A stretch of 64,000 nucleotides of DNA from Bordetella petrii (GTDB taxonomy: Bacteria > Pseudomonadota > Gammaproteobacteria > Burkholderiales > Burkholderiaceae_B), in assembly GCF_000067205.1 (NCBI RefSeq), contig NC_010170.1:868001-932000 (forward strand), read 5' to 3'. The notes below the pieces were generated by a model that worked only from the letters and a program-made list of their open reading frames with translations, searched no databases and was not told where the DNA came from. The translations under genes were made by a program, and so were the position numbers. Within the stretch, counting starts at the first letter, position 1, and the number at the start of each line of letters is the position of its first letter. Positions 8,009-16,624 of the stretch are shown here, in pieces.

Positions 8009-8293
8009 ATGGAAGATCTACATCGCGCGCCTATGGTTCCCGAGCTGTTGGTCACCGATTTGCCGCGCAGCCTGGCATTCTGGATGGACCTGTGCGGCTT
8101 CAAGATCGCATACCGCCGCGAAGCCGAGGGTTTTGTATACCTGGACCTGGATGGCGCGCAGTTCATGCTGGAAGAAGTGCGCGGCGACAATTACTGGATA
8201 ACCGGCCCACTGGGTGTGCGACAGTTCCTGGTGCAGGACCCGGATGGATATCTGCTGCGTTTCTCGGCCAGAATCGGCATGCGCGCGGCCTGA
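8009..8293 (+). pseudogene. VOC/bleomycin-resistance-like protein with an internal in-frame deletion
   Basis: 94 residues, short for this family (about 120-145). The N-terminal half (VPELLVTDLPRSLAFWMDL ... QFMLEEVRGDNYWITGPL) and the extreme C-terminus (RQFLVQDPDGYLLRFSARIG) are both typical of the small VOC family whose members bind bleomycin-like drugs. The stretch between TGPL and RQFL, normally some 35-45 residues holding the third and fourth beta-alpha units, is missing without a frameshift. The protein is unlikely to fold as a complete VOC barrel half. It follows the ABC ATPase gene by 10 bp. Confidence 0.75.
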
Positions 8294-8331
8294 ACCTGCT
8301 CGCCATTGCCATTGATGGACCGCCGTCCCTG

Positions 8332-8796
8332 CTACAGCAAGGCCTTGAGGTTCGGCCACGCCTCGGGAAAGGCCAGTAGCACAAATGCCGCGACATTGAT
8401 CAGCGCGGTGCACCAGAACACGGCCAGGAACCGGGTCTTGGACGATTTATGCCGCAGCATCCGCTGGGCTGCCCAAGCGCCGGGCCAGCCGCCGGCCAGC
8501 GCTAGCAGATGCAAGGTGTTCTCCGGAATGCGCCGGGCCGCGGCTCGCGCCGCGGATTTGTCGATCGCGTACACCAGGAAAGCCAGCGCGCTGGCTACCG
8601 GGTAAACCCACGCCATCCACCATGTCGGCCGGCCCAGCAGGTCAGCCGCCGCGATCACGCCCAGGAGCAGGGCGGCGGCAAGCAGGCCTAGGAGACCTTT
8701 TGCGGGCGCGGGTTTACGCGTGGCGCGCCGAGATTGTCCGGTTGGCGGGCCTGGGTCTCGAGAGCGCTTTCCCTGCGGGTCGACATGCCGTGCCAT
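8332..8796 (-). CDS. DUF1294 small membrane protein
   Basis: A 154-aa protein with a basic N-terminus and about four membrane helices (from residue 33: GLLGLLAAALLLGVIAAADL; then WMAWVYPVASALAFLVYAID; then the C-terminal pair). The DUF1294 pattern is clear: Y-A-I-D-K-S-A-A-R, R-I-P-E-N-T-L-H-L-L-A-L-A-G-G-W-P-G-A, and H-K-S-S-K-T-R-F. The frame extends upstream but lies antisense to the next gene there; ATG 8796 is the sensible start. Many homologues have an N-terminal cold-shock domain, which this one lacks. Function unknown. Confidence 0.85.
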   Translation of the reverse strand: MARHVDPQGKRSRDPGPPTGQSRRATRKPAPAKGLLGLLAAALLLGVIAAADLLGRPTWWMAWVYPVASALAFLVYAIDKSAARAAARRIPENTLHLLALAGGWPGAWAAQRMLRHKSSKTRFLAVFWCTALINVAAFVLLAFPEAWPNLKALL

Positions 8797-8934
8797 ATGT
8801 GGGTTTGCGAGATATTCTTTGGTGCGGGGTTGCCATAATGGGTAATCGGCACGAGCCGTCGCGCGGCGCGCGGCCTGCCGCGGCTGCCGCCTGTGAAATG
8901 TAGCCGATCCGCATGCCACGCACAGAGGTGAAAA

Positions 8935-9380
8935 ATGGCAAGCACAGCGCTCATCGTCAAAGTGCCGCAGGCCGAGGCCATGGTCGGTGATTTGCGTGCG
9001 CGGTTCGACGCGGTGTCGCAGCTTGGGGTGCCCGCGCACATCACGATCCTGTTTCCTTTCATGGCACCGGATCAGGTGACACAGGCAGTATTGCAGCGCG
9101 TGCAGGTCGCGCTGCGGGCCGTTCCGTCGCGTTGACGGCAGCGGTGGCCGGCGAGTTTCCGGATTTTCCACCTTATGCCGGGCAGCATGACGGCACTATT
9201 CCGCACCTGACGGTGGCGCACGGAAATGTTGAAGACGCGCGGCGTGCCGCGGCAGAGTTGCAGGCGCGGCTGCGCAGCGGCCCTGCCGTCCGCGCCGTGT
9301 GCGACACGGTTTCTCTATTCGAGAATTCGTCCGGCCGCTGGCGCGAAATGCACGTTTTCGAGTTGGCCCGCCCATCCTGA
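8935..9380 (+). pseudogene. 2H phosphoesterase (2'-5' RNA ligase-like), internally deleted and frameshifted
   Basis: Two overlapping frames make one broken gene. Frame 1 (8935-9135) gives the first half, with the first HxT motif in VPAHITILFPFM. Frame 2 (to 9380) gives the second half, AVAGEFPDFPPYAGQHDGTIPHLTVAH, with the second HxT motif. They meet at TTGA (9132-9135). The segment normally lying between (about 25-35 residues with the F-P-x-V-x-Y-L pattern) is absent, so an out-of-frame internal deletion is more likely than a simple sequencing error. Intact members act on 2'-5' RNA or cyclic phosphodiester bonds. Confidence 0.75.
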
Positions 9381-9396
9381 TTCTCCAGCCTACACC

Positions 9397-9510
9397 ATGC
9401 GCCTCTTCGATCGTCTCCGGGCCTGGGCCCGCCCGATCAAGCGTGACGGGATGACGCTCTGGTTTGTCGGCAGGCACCCCCAGACGCCCTGGTACGCCAA
9501 GGCCAGCGGC
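9397..9510 (+). pseudogene. N-terminal remnant of a DUF1232 (YkvA-like) gene
   Basis: ATG 9397 begins MRLFDRLRAWARPIKRDGM, continuing to TPWYAKA, which matches the start of YkvA/DUF1232 proteins (about 130 aa, small membrane-associated). After about 37 codons the similarity ends, and the conserved S-P-I-D-L-I-P-D-F-I-P core is absent; the frame runs on into sequence antisense to the next gene. The 3' part has been lost by deletion against the 9520-10902 gene. Confidence 0.65.
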
Positions 9511-9519
9511 CGGGTGTGG

Positions 9520-10902
9520 CTATGGAATCGCCCGGACCGCGGCCAGCAGATCCGCGGGGCGCACCATCAGGGCGCGCACCTGGCACAGCATGGGGTACTG
9601 GTGCAGCACGGCATGCCAGCCGGGCGCGGACAGCAGTGTTTCCCAAACGGCCACCAGACTGGCATCGCCGGCGTCTCGCCCCTGCGCCAGAATGCCGGCG
9701 TGGTCCAGGCTGGCCGGCGCGGATAGCAATTGCATGCGGCTGGCCGCGCCGAGCAGTCGCGGGGGCGTATCGGCGGGCGCATCGCAGCAGTACAGCACCG
9801 TGTCTGACACGTCTTCACCGGCCTCCAGTGCGTGTAGCGATGCGCCGCGCAGATTCACGGTTTCTTGCACCGTGCGGAATGCGTAGCGTCGGCCGGGGTC
9901 GGCCTGCGCCAGCAGACGCAGGCCGCGCAGCAGGCGGGGCAGGTCGGTAATGGCGGCATCCGCGGATGCCTTGGCTTCCACCAGCAGGCAGATATCCCAG
10001 CCTGGTTCCGTGCCGGCCGCCTGGCCTTGGCGCAGCAACGCCACGTCCCATTCGGTCTTGGCGCGTCCGGCGCCGGCTGACAAGGCCGCGGGCACGCGTA
10101 GGGACGTAACCACGCGATGCGCCCGGCCGTTGTCGCCGGCCTGGTCCAGCCGCTGCGCCAGCGCTTGCAGCGCCTGCGCGGCCATGGCCTCTACGGCGGC
10201 GCCGCGCTGTTTGGCGGCCGAGCCTGCCGCGATAGCGGAAGGGCTGCCCTGGCGCGGACCCTGACGGTCCCATAGCGCCTGGTACCGCTGCACCAGCGCA
10301 TCGGCCTGCAAGGCGTCCAGGCGTTGCAGGCGCGACAGGGCGGGGTCGTGCAGCAGCCGGTCCAGGCTGGGCGGCAAGGTGGGCTGCGCCGCCGTTTCCG
10401 GCATATTGCGCACCTGCCGCGCGGCATCGGCCAGCGCCGTCCAGGACCCGGCGGCGTGCAGCCGCGCCAGCGCCTCGCGCAGCCGGGGCTGTGCAACGCG
10501 CTGCTGCCGGGCCGGGTGCGCCATCGCGTCGACCGCCGTGCGTATGGCCCGGCGGTCGCGGCCGGCATGGGCGGCTAAAGACGCATATTCGCGCACGTGC
10601 GCCGCGCCGTGCCGCAACACCATCGCCTGGAACGCCGGGTCGCCGTGGTCGGGCAACATGGCTTCGCGGATCAACTGCCCCAGCGCCGCGGTGAAATGGC
10701 GCTTGAGCGCCGCGGCGGGCGCTGCATTGCGGGCCATGGCCAGGCGCGCCTGTTCGATGCATGCCGCCAGCGCGGTGGCCGTGCCGGCCTGCCGCCAGTC
10801 TGGCGAGGCATGCAGCGCCGGCGGCAGGCGGTAGGGCCGCGCGACCGTGCGCAGCACCTGGGCCAGCAGCAAAGACGAACCGGACGGGGAATGATCTTTC
10901 AT
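9520..10902 (-). CDS. Uncharacterised protein with a nuclease-like E-W-D / E-A-K motif
   Basis: A 460-aa Ala/Arg-rich soluble protein, start ATG 10902 (MKDHSPSGSSLLLAQVLR). The N-terminal 230 residues are helical. The C-terminal half contains TEWDVALL followed by WDICLLVEAKAS and then QTVLYCCDAP-like hydrophobic strands (VLYCCDAPADTPPRLLGAAS). The D-x(n)-E-A-K pattern resembles a PD-(D/E)XK nuclease core, but this is inference only. Relatives in Bordetella/Achromobacter are, as I recall, sometimes mislabelled as DAHP synthase; nothing in the sequence supports that. The gene has no partner on its strand. Confidence 0.75.
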   Translation of the reverse strand: MKDHSPSGSSLLLAQVLRTVARPYRLPPALHASPDWRQAGTATALAACIEQARLAMARNAAPAAALKRHFTAALGQLIREAMLPDHGDPAFQAMVLRHGAAHVREYASLAAHAGRDRRAIRTAVDAMAHPARQQRVAQPRLREALARLHAAGSWTALADAARQVRNMPETAAQPTLPPSLDRLLHDPALSRLQRLDALQADALVQRYQALWDRQGPRQGSPSAIAAGSAAKQRGAAVEAMAAQALQALAQRLDQAGDNGRAHRVVTSLRVPAALSAGAGRAKTEWDVALLRQGQAAGTEPGWDICLLVEAKASADAAITDLPRLLRGLRLLAQADPGRRYAFRTVQETVNLRGASLHALEAGEDVSDTVLYCCDAPADTPPRLLGAASRMQLLSAPASLDHAGILAQGRDAGDASLVAVWETLLSAPGWHAVLHQYPMLCQVRALMVRPADLLAAVRAIP

Positions 10903-10998
10903 CGGCACCGAACAGAAGGGGCAGGCACCGCGCAGATGCCGGGGCCGGCATGGTACTTGCGGGCATGCAGGCCAGTCTGCAACGCACCGGAACCCGCC

Positions 10999-11076
10999 AT
11001 GCGCACAAAGCACATTCTAGTGGTCCTCGCCTTGCTGGCAGCGGTCTTCGTCGTGTTGTCGCTGCCGCCGTGGTGA
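10999..11076 (+). CDS. Possible 25-aa single-helix membrane peptide
   Basis: ATG 10999 to TGA 11074-11076 encodes MRTKHILVVLALLAAVFVVL followed by SLPPW: a short basic N-terminus and one hydrophobic helix. It lies in the 213-bp gap between two leftward genes and reads the other way. No clear ribosome-binding site is visible. It could be a real small protein or chance. Confidence 0.35.
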   Translation: MRTKHILVVLALLAAVFVVLSLPPW

Positions 11077-11115
11077 ACCGGCCGCTGTTACTGCCGCAAG
11101 CTCGGGCCGCGCCGG

Positions 11116-11583
11116 TCAGCGCGCGGCCATGCCTGCCTTTTTCAGCACCAGCACTTCGCTGGTTCCGTCCTGCACGGTGTCGCCATGCTGGTTGACCAGC
11201 CGCAGCCTGCGGTCTACCGCGCCCACGCGCGCGCTGGTGCCCGGCTTGGCCTGCAGGATGTCGAGCACCAGATGCAGGGTGTCGCCCACCAGTATGGGCT
11301 TGACGAATTTCCAGTCTCGTATCGACAGCATGGCCACCACCGAACGATGGAAGATGCCCAGCTCGTGCATCATGCCGGTGGCGATGGCGATGCCCAGCGC
11401 GCCATGCACCAGGCGTTGGCCGATCTTGGTGCCGGCGGCGTAGGCGGCGTCGGCATGGATAGGGTTCCAGTCGCCCGACAGCATCGAGAACATCGTCAGG
11501 TCGGCTTCGGTAATGGTGCGGCCGCCGCTTTCGAACGTCTGGCCGGGCTGGAAATCCTCGAAGTACAGGGAGTGGTCTGTCAT
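11116..11583 (-). CDS. MaoC-like (R)-specific enoyl-CoA hydratase
   Basis: A 155-aa single hot-dog-domain hydratase, the length of PhaJ/MaoC-like enzymes that hydrate trans-2-enoyl-CoA. The catalytic pair lies in SGDWNPIHADAAYAA (Asp38, His43). It is the last gene of the leftward operon that starts with the Liv-type binding protein, 77 bp after the CoA ligase. This suggests it acts on the thioester formed by that ligase. Confidence 0.88.
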   Translation of the reverse strand: MTDHSLYFEDFQPGQTFESGGRTITEADLTMFSMLSGDWNPIHADAAYAAGTKIGQRLVHGALGIAIATGMMHELGIFHRSVVAMLSIRDWKFVKPILVGDTLHLVLDILQAKPGTSARVGAVDRRLRLVNQHGDTVQDGTSEVLVLKKAGMAAR

Positions 11584-11660
11584 GGCGGTTTGGTATGCGG
11601 GTGGGGAAATGCAGGTGTCCGTGTTTCGCCGCGCGCAGCGCTTCGGAGACGACTGGCCCG

Positions 11661-13274
11661 TCAGGCCTGCTCTTGCCGCAGGCGTTCGTCGGCCATCTGG
11701 CGCAGCATGGCCCGCTGGATCTTGAAGCCGTTGGCGCTGGCCGCGGTGGGAAATTCATCGACGCGCCACAGGCGCGCCGGCACCTTGAACGGCGCCAGCG
11801 TGGCGCGCAGCGGCGCCAGCAGGCTTTGCTCGTCCAGCCCGGGTTCGGCAATGACGAACGCCGCGGCGCGGGGCTGGCCATCGATGGTGATGCCCACTAC
11901 CTGCGCGTTGTACACGCCCGGCTGCGCGGCCAGGGCGTGTTCGATTTCCGCCGGGTCGACCAGGAACCCGCCCAGGCGCAGCGTGTCGCCCATGCGCGCC
12001 AGGTAGACGAAGCTGCCGTCCGGACGCAGGTAGCCCAGGTCGCCGGTGCGAAAGTAGCCGTCGGCGGTCAGGGCCTGCGCCGTGGCGTCGGGATTGTCCA
12101 GGTAGCCTATGAAGTTGCCCGGGGCGCGGATCTCGATTTCGCCAGGCATGCCGGGCTCGCACAGGCCGGGGCCGGCGGGGTCGCGCACGCGCACCTGCGC
12201 CTGGGACGATGCCGGCACGCCGCCGCCCAGGGCGCGCTCGGCCACGGGCAGCGCGGCGTCTTGCAGCGAGAACAGCGCCTGCACTTCGCTGGAGCCGTAC
12301 AGGCCGCGCAACGGAAAACCGCGCTGCTGCAGGCTGGCCACCAGTTCGGCCGCGCCCGGGCTGAAGCTGGCGAAGCCGAACACGCGGGCATGCGGAAAGG
12401 GGCGGCTGCCCGGCGCCTCGTCGGCGATGCGGCGCATCATTTCGTCGCTGCCGAAGGTGTGGGTGATGCGCTCGTCGCGCAGCAAGCGGGCGGCGCGCGG
12501 CGCATCGAACAGATCCATCGTCACTACCGGCGCACCGCCGTGCAGCGCCGCCAGCACGCCGTTCAGGCCGAACACGCCGCACACGGGCAGCGCGGCCAGC
12601 AGGCGCGCGCCGGGCTGGTCCAGGCCGCAGGCGCGGGATACCTGCCGGTTGTGGGCCAGCAGCGTCGCCGTGCTGTGCATGACCAGCTTGGGGCCTTTGG
12701 TGGTGCCCGAGGTCGTGAACAGGATGACGGGGCGCGCGGGGTCGGCCGCGGGCGGCGCAAGCGCGGCCGGGGGGGCGCCGGACGCGAACTGGCAGGCGAC
12801 CGTACGGCGGCCGAAGACCGGGCCGGGAAGATCGTCGCCGGCATCGACCAGGGCGATGGCCTGCAGGTCGGGCAGGGCGTCTTGCGCCACGCCGGCCAGC
12901 ACGGCCGGGAAGTCGATCTTGCGGAACGACGGCTGCATGATGAGCATGCGCGCCCGCGAACGCGCCAGAATGTATTCGAGCTCGGCGCTGCGGTAACGGG
13001 TATTGATGGCAACCAGGGTGGCGTCCAGGCGGGCCAGGCCGAACAGCAGGGCCAGCCATTCGCGGCGGTTGGGCAGCCACACCGCCACCCGGTCGCCCGC
13101 GGCGACGCCCTGCGCGCCCAGCCAGCGCGCCGCGCCGGCGCACAGGGCATCGAAATCGCGGTAGCTCAGCGGCCCGGCTTCGTCGATCAGCGCGGTGTCA
13201 TCCGGGCGCGCGCGCAGGTGCGCGGCATACAGATCTGCCAGGGCCGCGGGCCCTGGCGCGGCATCGGCCGGCAT
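11661..13274 (-). CDS. AMP-dependent acyl/aryl-CoA ligase
   Basis: A 537-aa member of the ANL (acyl-CoA synthetase) superfamily, which activates a carboxylic acid with ATP and CoA. The phosphate-binding loop is LFTTSGTTKGPKLVMHS, the acyl-adenylate region is GLYGSSEVQALF, the hinge region is GYFRTGDLGYLRPDGSF, and the A10 lysine is in ANGFKIQRAML. The start ATG 13274 shares one base with the livF stop (TGATG), so translation is coupled. Its place directly behind a Liv-type importer suggests that the imported substrate is a carboxylate, perhaps aromatic or branched. Substrate not determined. Confidence 0.92.
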   Translation of the reverse strand: MPADAAPGPAALADLYAAHLRARPDDTALIDEAGPLSYRDFDALCAGAARWLGAQGVAAGDRVAVWLPNRREWLALLFGLARLDATLVAINTRYRSAELEYILARSRARMLIMQPSFRKIDFPAVLAGVAQDALPDLQAIALVDAGDDLPGPVFGRRTVACQFASGAPPAALAPPAADPARPVILFTTSGTTKGPKLVMHSTATLLAHNRQVSRACGLDQPGARLLAALPVCGVFGLNGVLAALHGGAPVVTMDLFDAPRAARLLRDERITHTFGSDEMMRRIADEAPGSRPFPHARVFGFASFSPGAAELVASLQQRGFPLRGLYGSSEVQALFSLQDAALPVAERALGGGVPASSQAQVRVRDPAGPGLCEPGMPGEIEIRAPGNFIGYLDNPDATAQALTADGYFRTGDLGYLRPDGSFVYLARMGDTLRLGGFLVDPAEIEHALAAQPGVYNAQVVGITIDGQPRAAAFVIAEPGLDEQSLLAPLRATLAPFKVPARLWRVDEFPTAASANGFKIQRAMLRQMADERLRQEQA

Positions 13275-13996
13275 CAGTACAGCTCCATCAGTTCGGCGTT
13301 GTCGGCGAAATCGGCCGGTACGCCGCAGCGGATCAGCGCCCCGGACTTCATGACGATGACGCGGTCGGCGATTTTCAGGGCCTCGCGCACGTTCTGTTCC
13401 ACGATCAGGATCGACATGCCGCGCTGCTGCTGCAGGGCGCGGATGGGGCCCATCAGGTCCTGGAACAGCTTGGGCGCAAGACCGATGGAAGGCTCGTCGA
13501 GCAGCAGGCAGCGCGGCTGGCTGAGCAGGGCCCGGCCCAGCGACACCATCTGCTGCTGGCCGCCCGACAGGGTGCCCGCACGCTGCCCGTAGAACTTGCG
13601 CAAGGCCGGCAGCACCTGCATGACCCAATCCAGCCGCGCGGCGTGGTCGGCCTTGGGCACGCCGGCCGACCACAGACCCAGGCGCATGGTTTCGGCCACG
13701 GTCAGGCCCGGGAAAATGCCGCGCCCTTCGGGCACCATGGAAATGCCGGCGGCGGCCAGGCGGCGTGGATCAGGGCGCGCCACGGGCTGGCCGTCGAGCA
13801 TCACGCTGCCGCCTTCGGGGACGATCAGGCCGAACAGGGCCTTCAGCAAGGTGGACTTGCCGGCGCCGTTGTGGCCGATGAGGCACAGCACTTCATTGGC
13901 ATCCAGGCGCACGTCCAGGCCGTCGAGCACCGGGCGTTCGCCGTAGCCGGCACGCAGGCCGCGTGCTTCCAGCACCGGGGGCGGGGCGGCGGTCAT
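13274..13996 (-). CDS. livF: Branched-chain-type ABC importer, ATPase subunit LivF
   Basis: A 240-aa ATPase of normal LivF length. Walker A GHNGAGKST, signature LSGGQQQMVSLGRALL and Walker B CLLLDEPSIGLAP are intact, as is the C-terminal N-A-E-L-M-E-L-Y end typical of LivF. It overlaps livG by 4 bp (ATGA) and the CoA-ligase gene by 1 bp. The transporter is of the HAAT family; it need not carry amino acids. Confidence 0.93.
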   Translation of the reverse strand: MTAAPPPVLEARGLRAGYGERPVLDGLDVRLDANEVLCLIGHNGAGKSTLLKALFGLIVPEGGSVMLDGQPVARPDPRRLAAAGISMVPEGRGIFPGLTVAETMRLGLWSAGVPKADHAARLDWVMQVLPALRKFYGQRAGTLSGGQQQMVSLGRALLSQPRCLLLDEPSIGLAPKLFQDLMGPIRALQQQRGMSILIVEQNVREALKIADRVIVMKSGALIRCGVPADFADNAELMELY

Positions 13997-14814
13997 GCAC
14001 GTTCTCCGAAGTAGATGGCGGCCAGCTGCGGGTCTTTAAGGATGCCGGCCGGATCGCCGCAGGCCAGCAGCTTGCCCTGGTCCAGGAAGGCCAGGCGGTC
14101 GGACAGCTGGGTGACGAGATCGAGGTTGTGTTCGATGATGCAGATGGTGATGCCGCGCGCCGCGTAGTTGCGCAGCAGTGCCACGAACCGTTCGAACGAG
14201 CGCGGGTCCAGGCCCGAGGCGGGCTCGTCCAGCAGCCATAGCGAGGCGTCGCTGGCCATGATGCGCGCCAGGCTCAGGAACTTGCGCTCGGCGTAGGCCA
14301 GGTCGGCCGCGCGTTCGTGCCGTTTGTCCCACAAGCCGGCTTCCTGCAGCACTGCCTCGATGCGGGCCGGCTCGGTGCGCCGCTGCCACAGCCAGCTGCT
14401 GCGTTCCGTTACGGTCATCACGTTTTCGAGCACGCTCATATGCGTGAAGAGTCGCAGGTCCTGGAAGGTGCGGCCCACGCCAAGGCGGGCGATCTGCCAG
14501 GGCGCCAGGCGGGCCAGCGGCTTGCCGTGCAGGTGCACGGTGCCGGCGCTGGGCGTCAGGTGGCCGGTGATCATGTTGAACAGCGTGGTCTTGCCCGCGC
14601 CGTTGGGGCCCACCAGGGTGGTGATCATGCCGGCCGGCAGGTCGAGCGAGACGTCGCTGATGGCCTGCAGGCCGCCGAAGCGCTTGGACAGCCCCTGCAT
14701 GCGCAGTAGCACCGGGGCCCCGGGCGTGGCGGGCACGGCGGAGTCGGCGTCCGCCAGCGCGCCCTCGTAGACAGCGCCGCCGTAGGCGTCTTTGATGCGG
14801 CCCGGCGCGCTCAT
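13993..14814 (-). CDS. livG: Branched-chain-type ABC importer, ATPase subunit LivG
   Basis: A 273-aa ATPase with an N-terminal extension of about 30 residues before the usual ABC start (LLRMQGLSKRFGGLQAI). Walker A GPNGAGKTT and Walker B LWLLDEPASGLDP are normal. The signature is replaced by DLAYAERKFLSLARIM, a departure from the usual LSYGQQ/LSGGQ. LivG proteins often vary here, but this one is far from consensus. The start overlaps the livM stop (ATGA), and its own stop overlaps the livF start. Confidence 0.92.
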   Translation of the reverse strand: MSAPGRIKDAYGGAVYEGALADADSAVPATPGAPVLLRMQGLSKRFGGLQAISDVSLDLPAGMITTLVGPNGAGKTTLFNMITGHLTPSAGTVHLHGKPLARLAPWQIARLGVGRTFQDLRLFTHMSVLENVMTVTERSSWLWQRRTEPARIEAVLQEAGLWDKRHERAADLAYAERKFLSLARIMASDASLWLLDEPASGLDPRSFERFVALLRNYAARGITICIIEHNLDLVTQLSDRLAFLDQGKLLACGDPAGILKDPQLAAIYFGERA

Positions 14815-15695
14815 GCCCGGCCTCCTTTGCGGCGTCCGCCTACCAGTCCGCCCGGGCGGTACATCATCAGCAGCACCATGATGGCGCCGTACACGATCTG
14901 CTGCACGGTGCCCAGTTCCGAGGGCGGCAGGAACGGCAGGTAGGTCAGCGCGGCCGGCAGCAGCATCAGCAGCGCCGCGCCGATGATCGGCCCGAATACG
15001 GTGCCGGTGCCGCCGATGATGACCATGGCCATCAAGAGGATGGAGGTTTCCAGCATGAAGCCCTCGACGTTGACGAAGCTCATGTAGAACGCGTAGATGG
15101 CGCCCGCCACGCCCGCCAGGCCGGCCGATACCGCCACCGACAGCGTCTTGATGGCGGCCACCCATTTGCCCGCGGCCTGGGCGGCCGATTCGCTGTCGCG
15201 GATGGCCATCAGGCTGCGGCCGAAGCTGCCGCGCAGCAGGGCGGTGGTGATCAGCAACACGGCGGCCAGCCCCGCGACGGCCAGGGCCAGGAACTCGCCG
15301 GGCGTGGCCAGCGCGTGGCCGAACACCGTGGGCGGCGGAATGCCCACCAGTCCGCCCAGGCCGCCGGTGACGCCTTTCCATTCGGAAAACACCGTCACGC
15401 CGATCACCTGCAGCCCCAGCGAGGCGGCCACGAAGTACTCGCCCCGCACGCGCAGGGCGGGCAGGGCCAGCACCATCGACAGCGCGCCGGCCACCAGCAC
15501 GGCGGCGGCCACGCACAGCAGCAGCGAATCGCTGAAGTGCATGGCGATGTTGGCGGCCACGTAGGCGCCCACGCCGAAGAAGACGGCATGGGCCAGCGAA
15601 AAGATGCCCGCGTAGCCCATGATGAAGTTCAGCGTGACCGCCAGCATCGCGTTCACGCAGAAGAGCACGGCAATGTTTTGCAGATAAGCCAGCAT
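14811..15695 (-). CDS. livM: Branched-chain-type ABC importer, permease LivM
   Basis: A 294-aa membrane protein with about nine hydrophobic segments. The typical LivM signature is present: GYAGIFSLAHAVFFGVGAY near residues 27-45, and later MAIRDSESAAQAAGK and IIGGTGTVFGPIIGA. It forms the heterodimeric membrane channel with LivH. The frame is open far upstream, but ATG 15695 is where the membrane protein begins. It is 35 bp after livH. Confidence 0.92.
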   Translation of the reverse strand: MLAYLQNIAVLFCVNAMLAVTLNFIMGYAGIFSLAHAVFFGVGAYVAANIAMHFSDSLLLCVAAAVLVAGALSMVLALPALRVRGEYFVAASLGLQVIGVTVFSEWKGVTGGLGGLVGIPPPTVFGHALATPGEFLALAVAGLAAVLLITTALLRGSFGRSLMAIRDSESAAQAAGKWVAAIKTLSVAVSAGLAGVAGAIYAFYMSFVNVEGFMLETSILLMAMVIIGGTGTVFGPIIGAALLMLLPAALTYLPFLPPSELGTVQQIVYGAIMVLLMMYRPGGLVGGRRKGGRA

Positions 15696-15730
15696 GCGTT
15701 GCCTCGTCGGACAGGCCGGGGCCTTGTTTG

Positions 15731-16603
15731 CTATGACGCCACGGCGCGGCCGAACACGCCGCCGGGACGGAACAGGATGAACAGGAACAGCACTACGAAG
15801 GTGACGGCCTCGCTCCATTGCGGGTCGATCCACGCCAGCGACAGGTTCTCGGCCATGCCCAGCAGCAGGCCCGCCACGGCGGCGCCGCGCAGGCTGCCCA
15901 CGCCGCCCACGATGGTGGCGGCGATGCTGATCAGCATGATGTGGTGGCCCATGGACGGGTTCAGCCCCGAGGTCGCCGCCGTCAGGATCGCCGCCGGCAC
16001 TGCCAGCAGCGAGCCGATCAGGAACACATACTGCGACAGCCGGCGTGGTGTCATGCCGTACACGCGCACCAGGTCCGGGTTTTCGCCCAGCGCGCGCAGC
16101 GCCAGGCCCAGGTTGGTGTGCGTCAGCAGCCAGTGCAGCAGCCCGAAGGCCACGACGGCGCACAGCACTGCCACCGCCGCCATGGGCGCCACATACAGGC
16201 CGGGCAGCAGCTCCAGGCTTTTGCTCAGTGGCGTAGGCACCGTGACCAGCCCCCGGCCGAAGCCGATGGTGATCAGGTTCTGCACCACGATGGCAAGCCC
16301 GAACGAGGCGACGAACACCGTGAAGAAGGCCCCTTCATGGCGCTGGATGACCGAATACACATAACGGTCCACCAACATGCCGAACACCGCGGCCACCACG
16401 CCCGCGCCCAGCGCCGCCAGCGGCCAGGCCCAGGCCAGCACCGTGTACAGCTCGTAGAACACGAAGCCGGCCAGGGTGAACGTGGCCCCGTGCGCGACGT
16501 GAAAAACCCGGGTGGTGCCGAAGATCAGCGAGAACCCCGCTGCGATCAGGGCGTACAGGGCACCGGTCTGTATGCCATTGACGAAAAGCTGGATGAACAG
16601 CAT
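15731..16603 (-). CDS. livH: Branched-chain-type ABC importer, permease LivH
   Basis: A 290-aa permease beginning MLFIQLFVNGIQTGALYALI, the classic LivH start, with the conserved GATFTLAGF segment and ALRALGENPDLVRVYGM (the loop thought to contact the ATPases). The C-terminus ends FILFRPGGVFGRAV, as usual in LivH. Located 21 bp after the binding-protein gene and 35 bp before livM, so one transcript is likely. Confidence 0.93.
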   Translation of the reverse strand: MLFIQLFVNGIQTGALYALIAAGFSLIFGTTRVFHVAHGATFTLAGFVFYELYTVLAWAWPLAALGAGVVAAVFGMLVDRYVYSVIQRHEGAFFTVFVASFGLAIVVQNLITIGFGRGLVTVPTPLSKSLELLPGLYVAPMAAVAVLCAVVAFGLLHWLLTHTNLGLALRALGENPDLVRVYGMTPRRLSQYVFLIGSLLAVPAAILTAATSGLNPSMGHHIMLISIAATIVGGVGSLRGAAVAGLLLGMAENLSLAWIDPQWSEAVTFVVLFLFILFRPGGVFGRAVAS

Positions 16604-16624
16604 GGCCTGAAGCGGTGCGCGGCG

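Noticed and set aside
8332..9171. N-terminal extension of the DUF1294 gene upstream of 8796
   Set aside because: The extension is antisense to the 2H phosphoesterase remnant and lacks the cold-shock domain that long homologues have.
9815..11881. 688-aa minus-strand open frame
   Set aside because: Runs across three real genes in another frame; composition is Arg/Ala-rich shadow sequence.
12109..12996. Long plus-strand frames opposite the CoA-ligase gene
   Set aside because: Shadow frames of a gene with clear ANL motifs on the minus strand.
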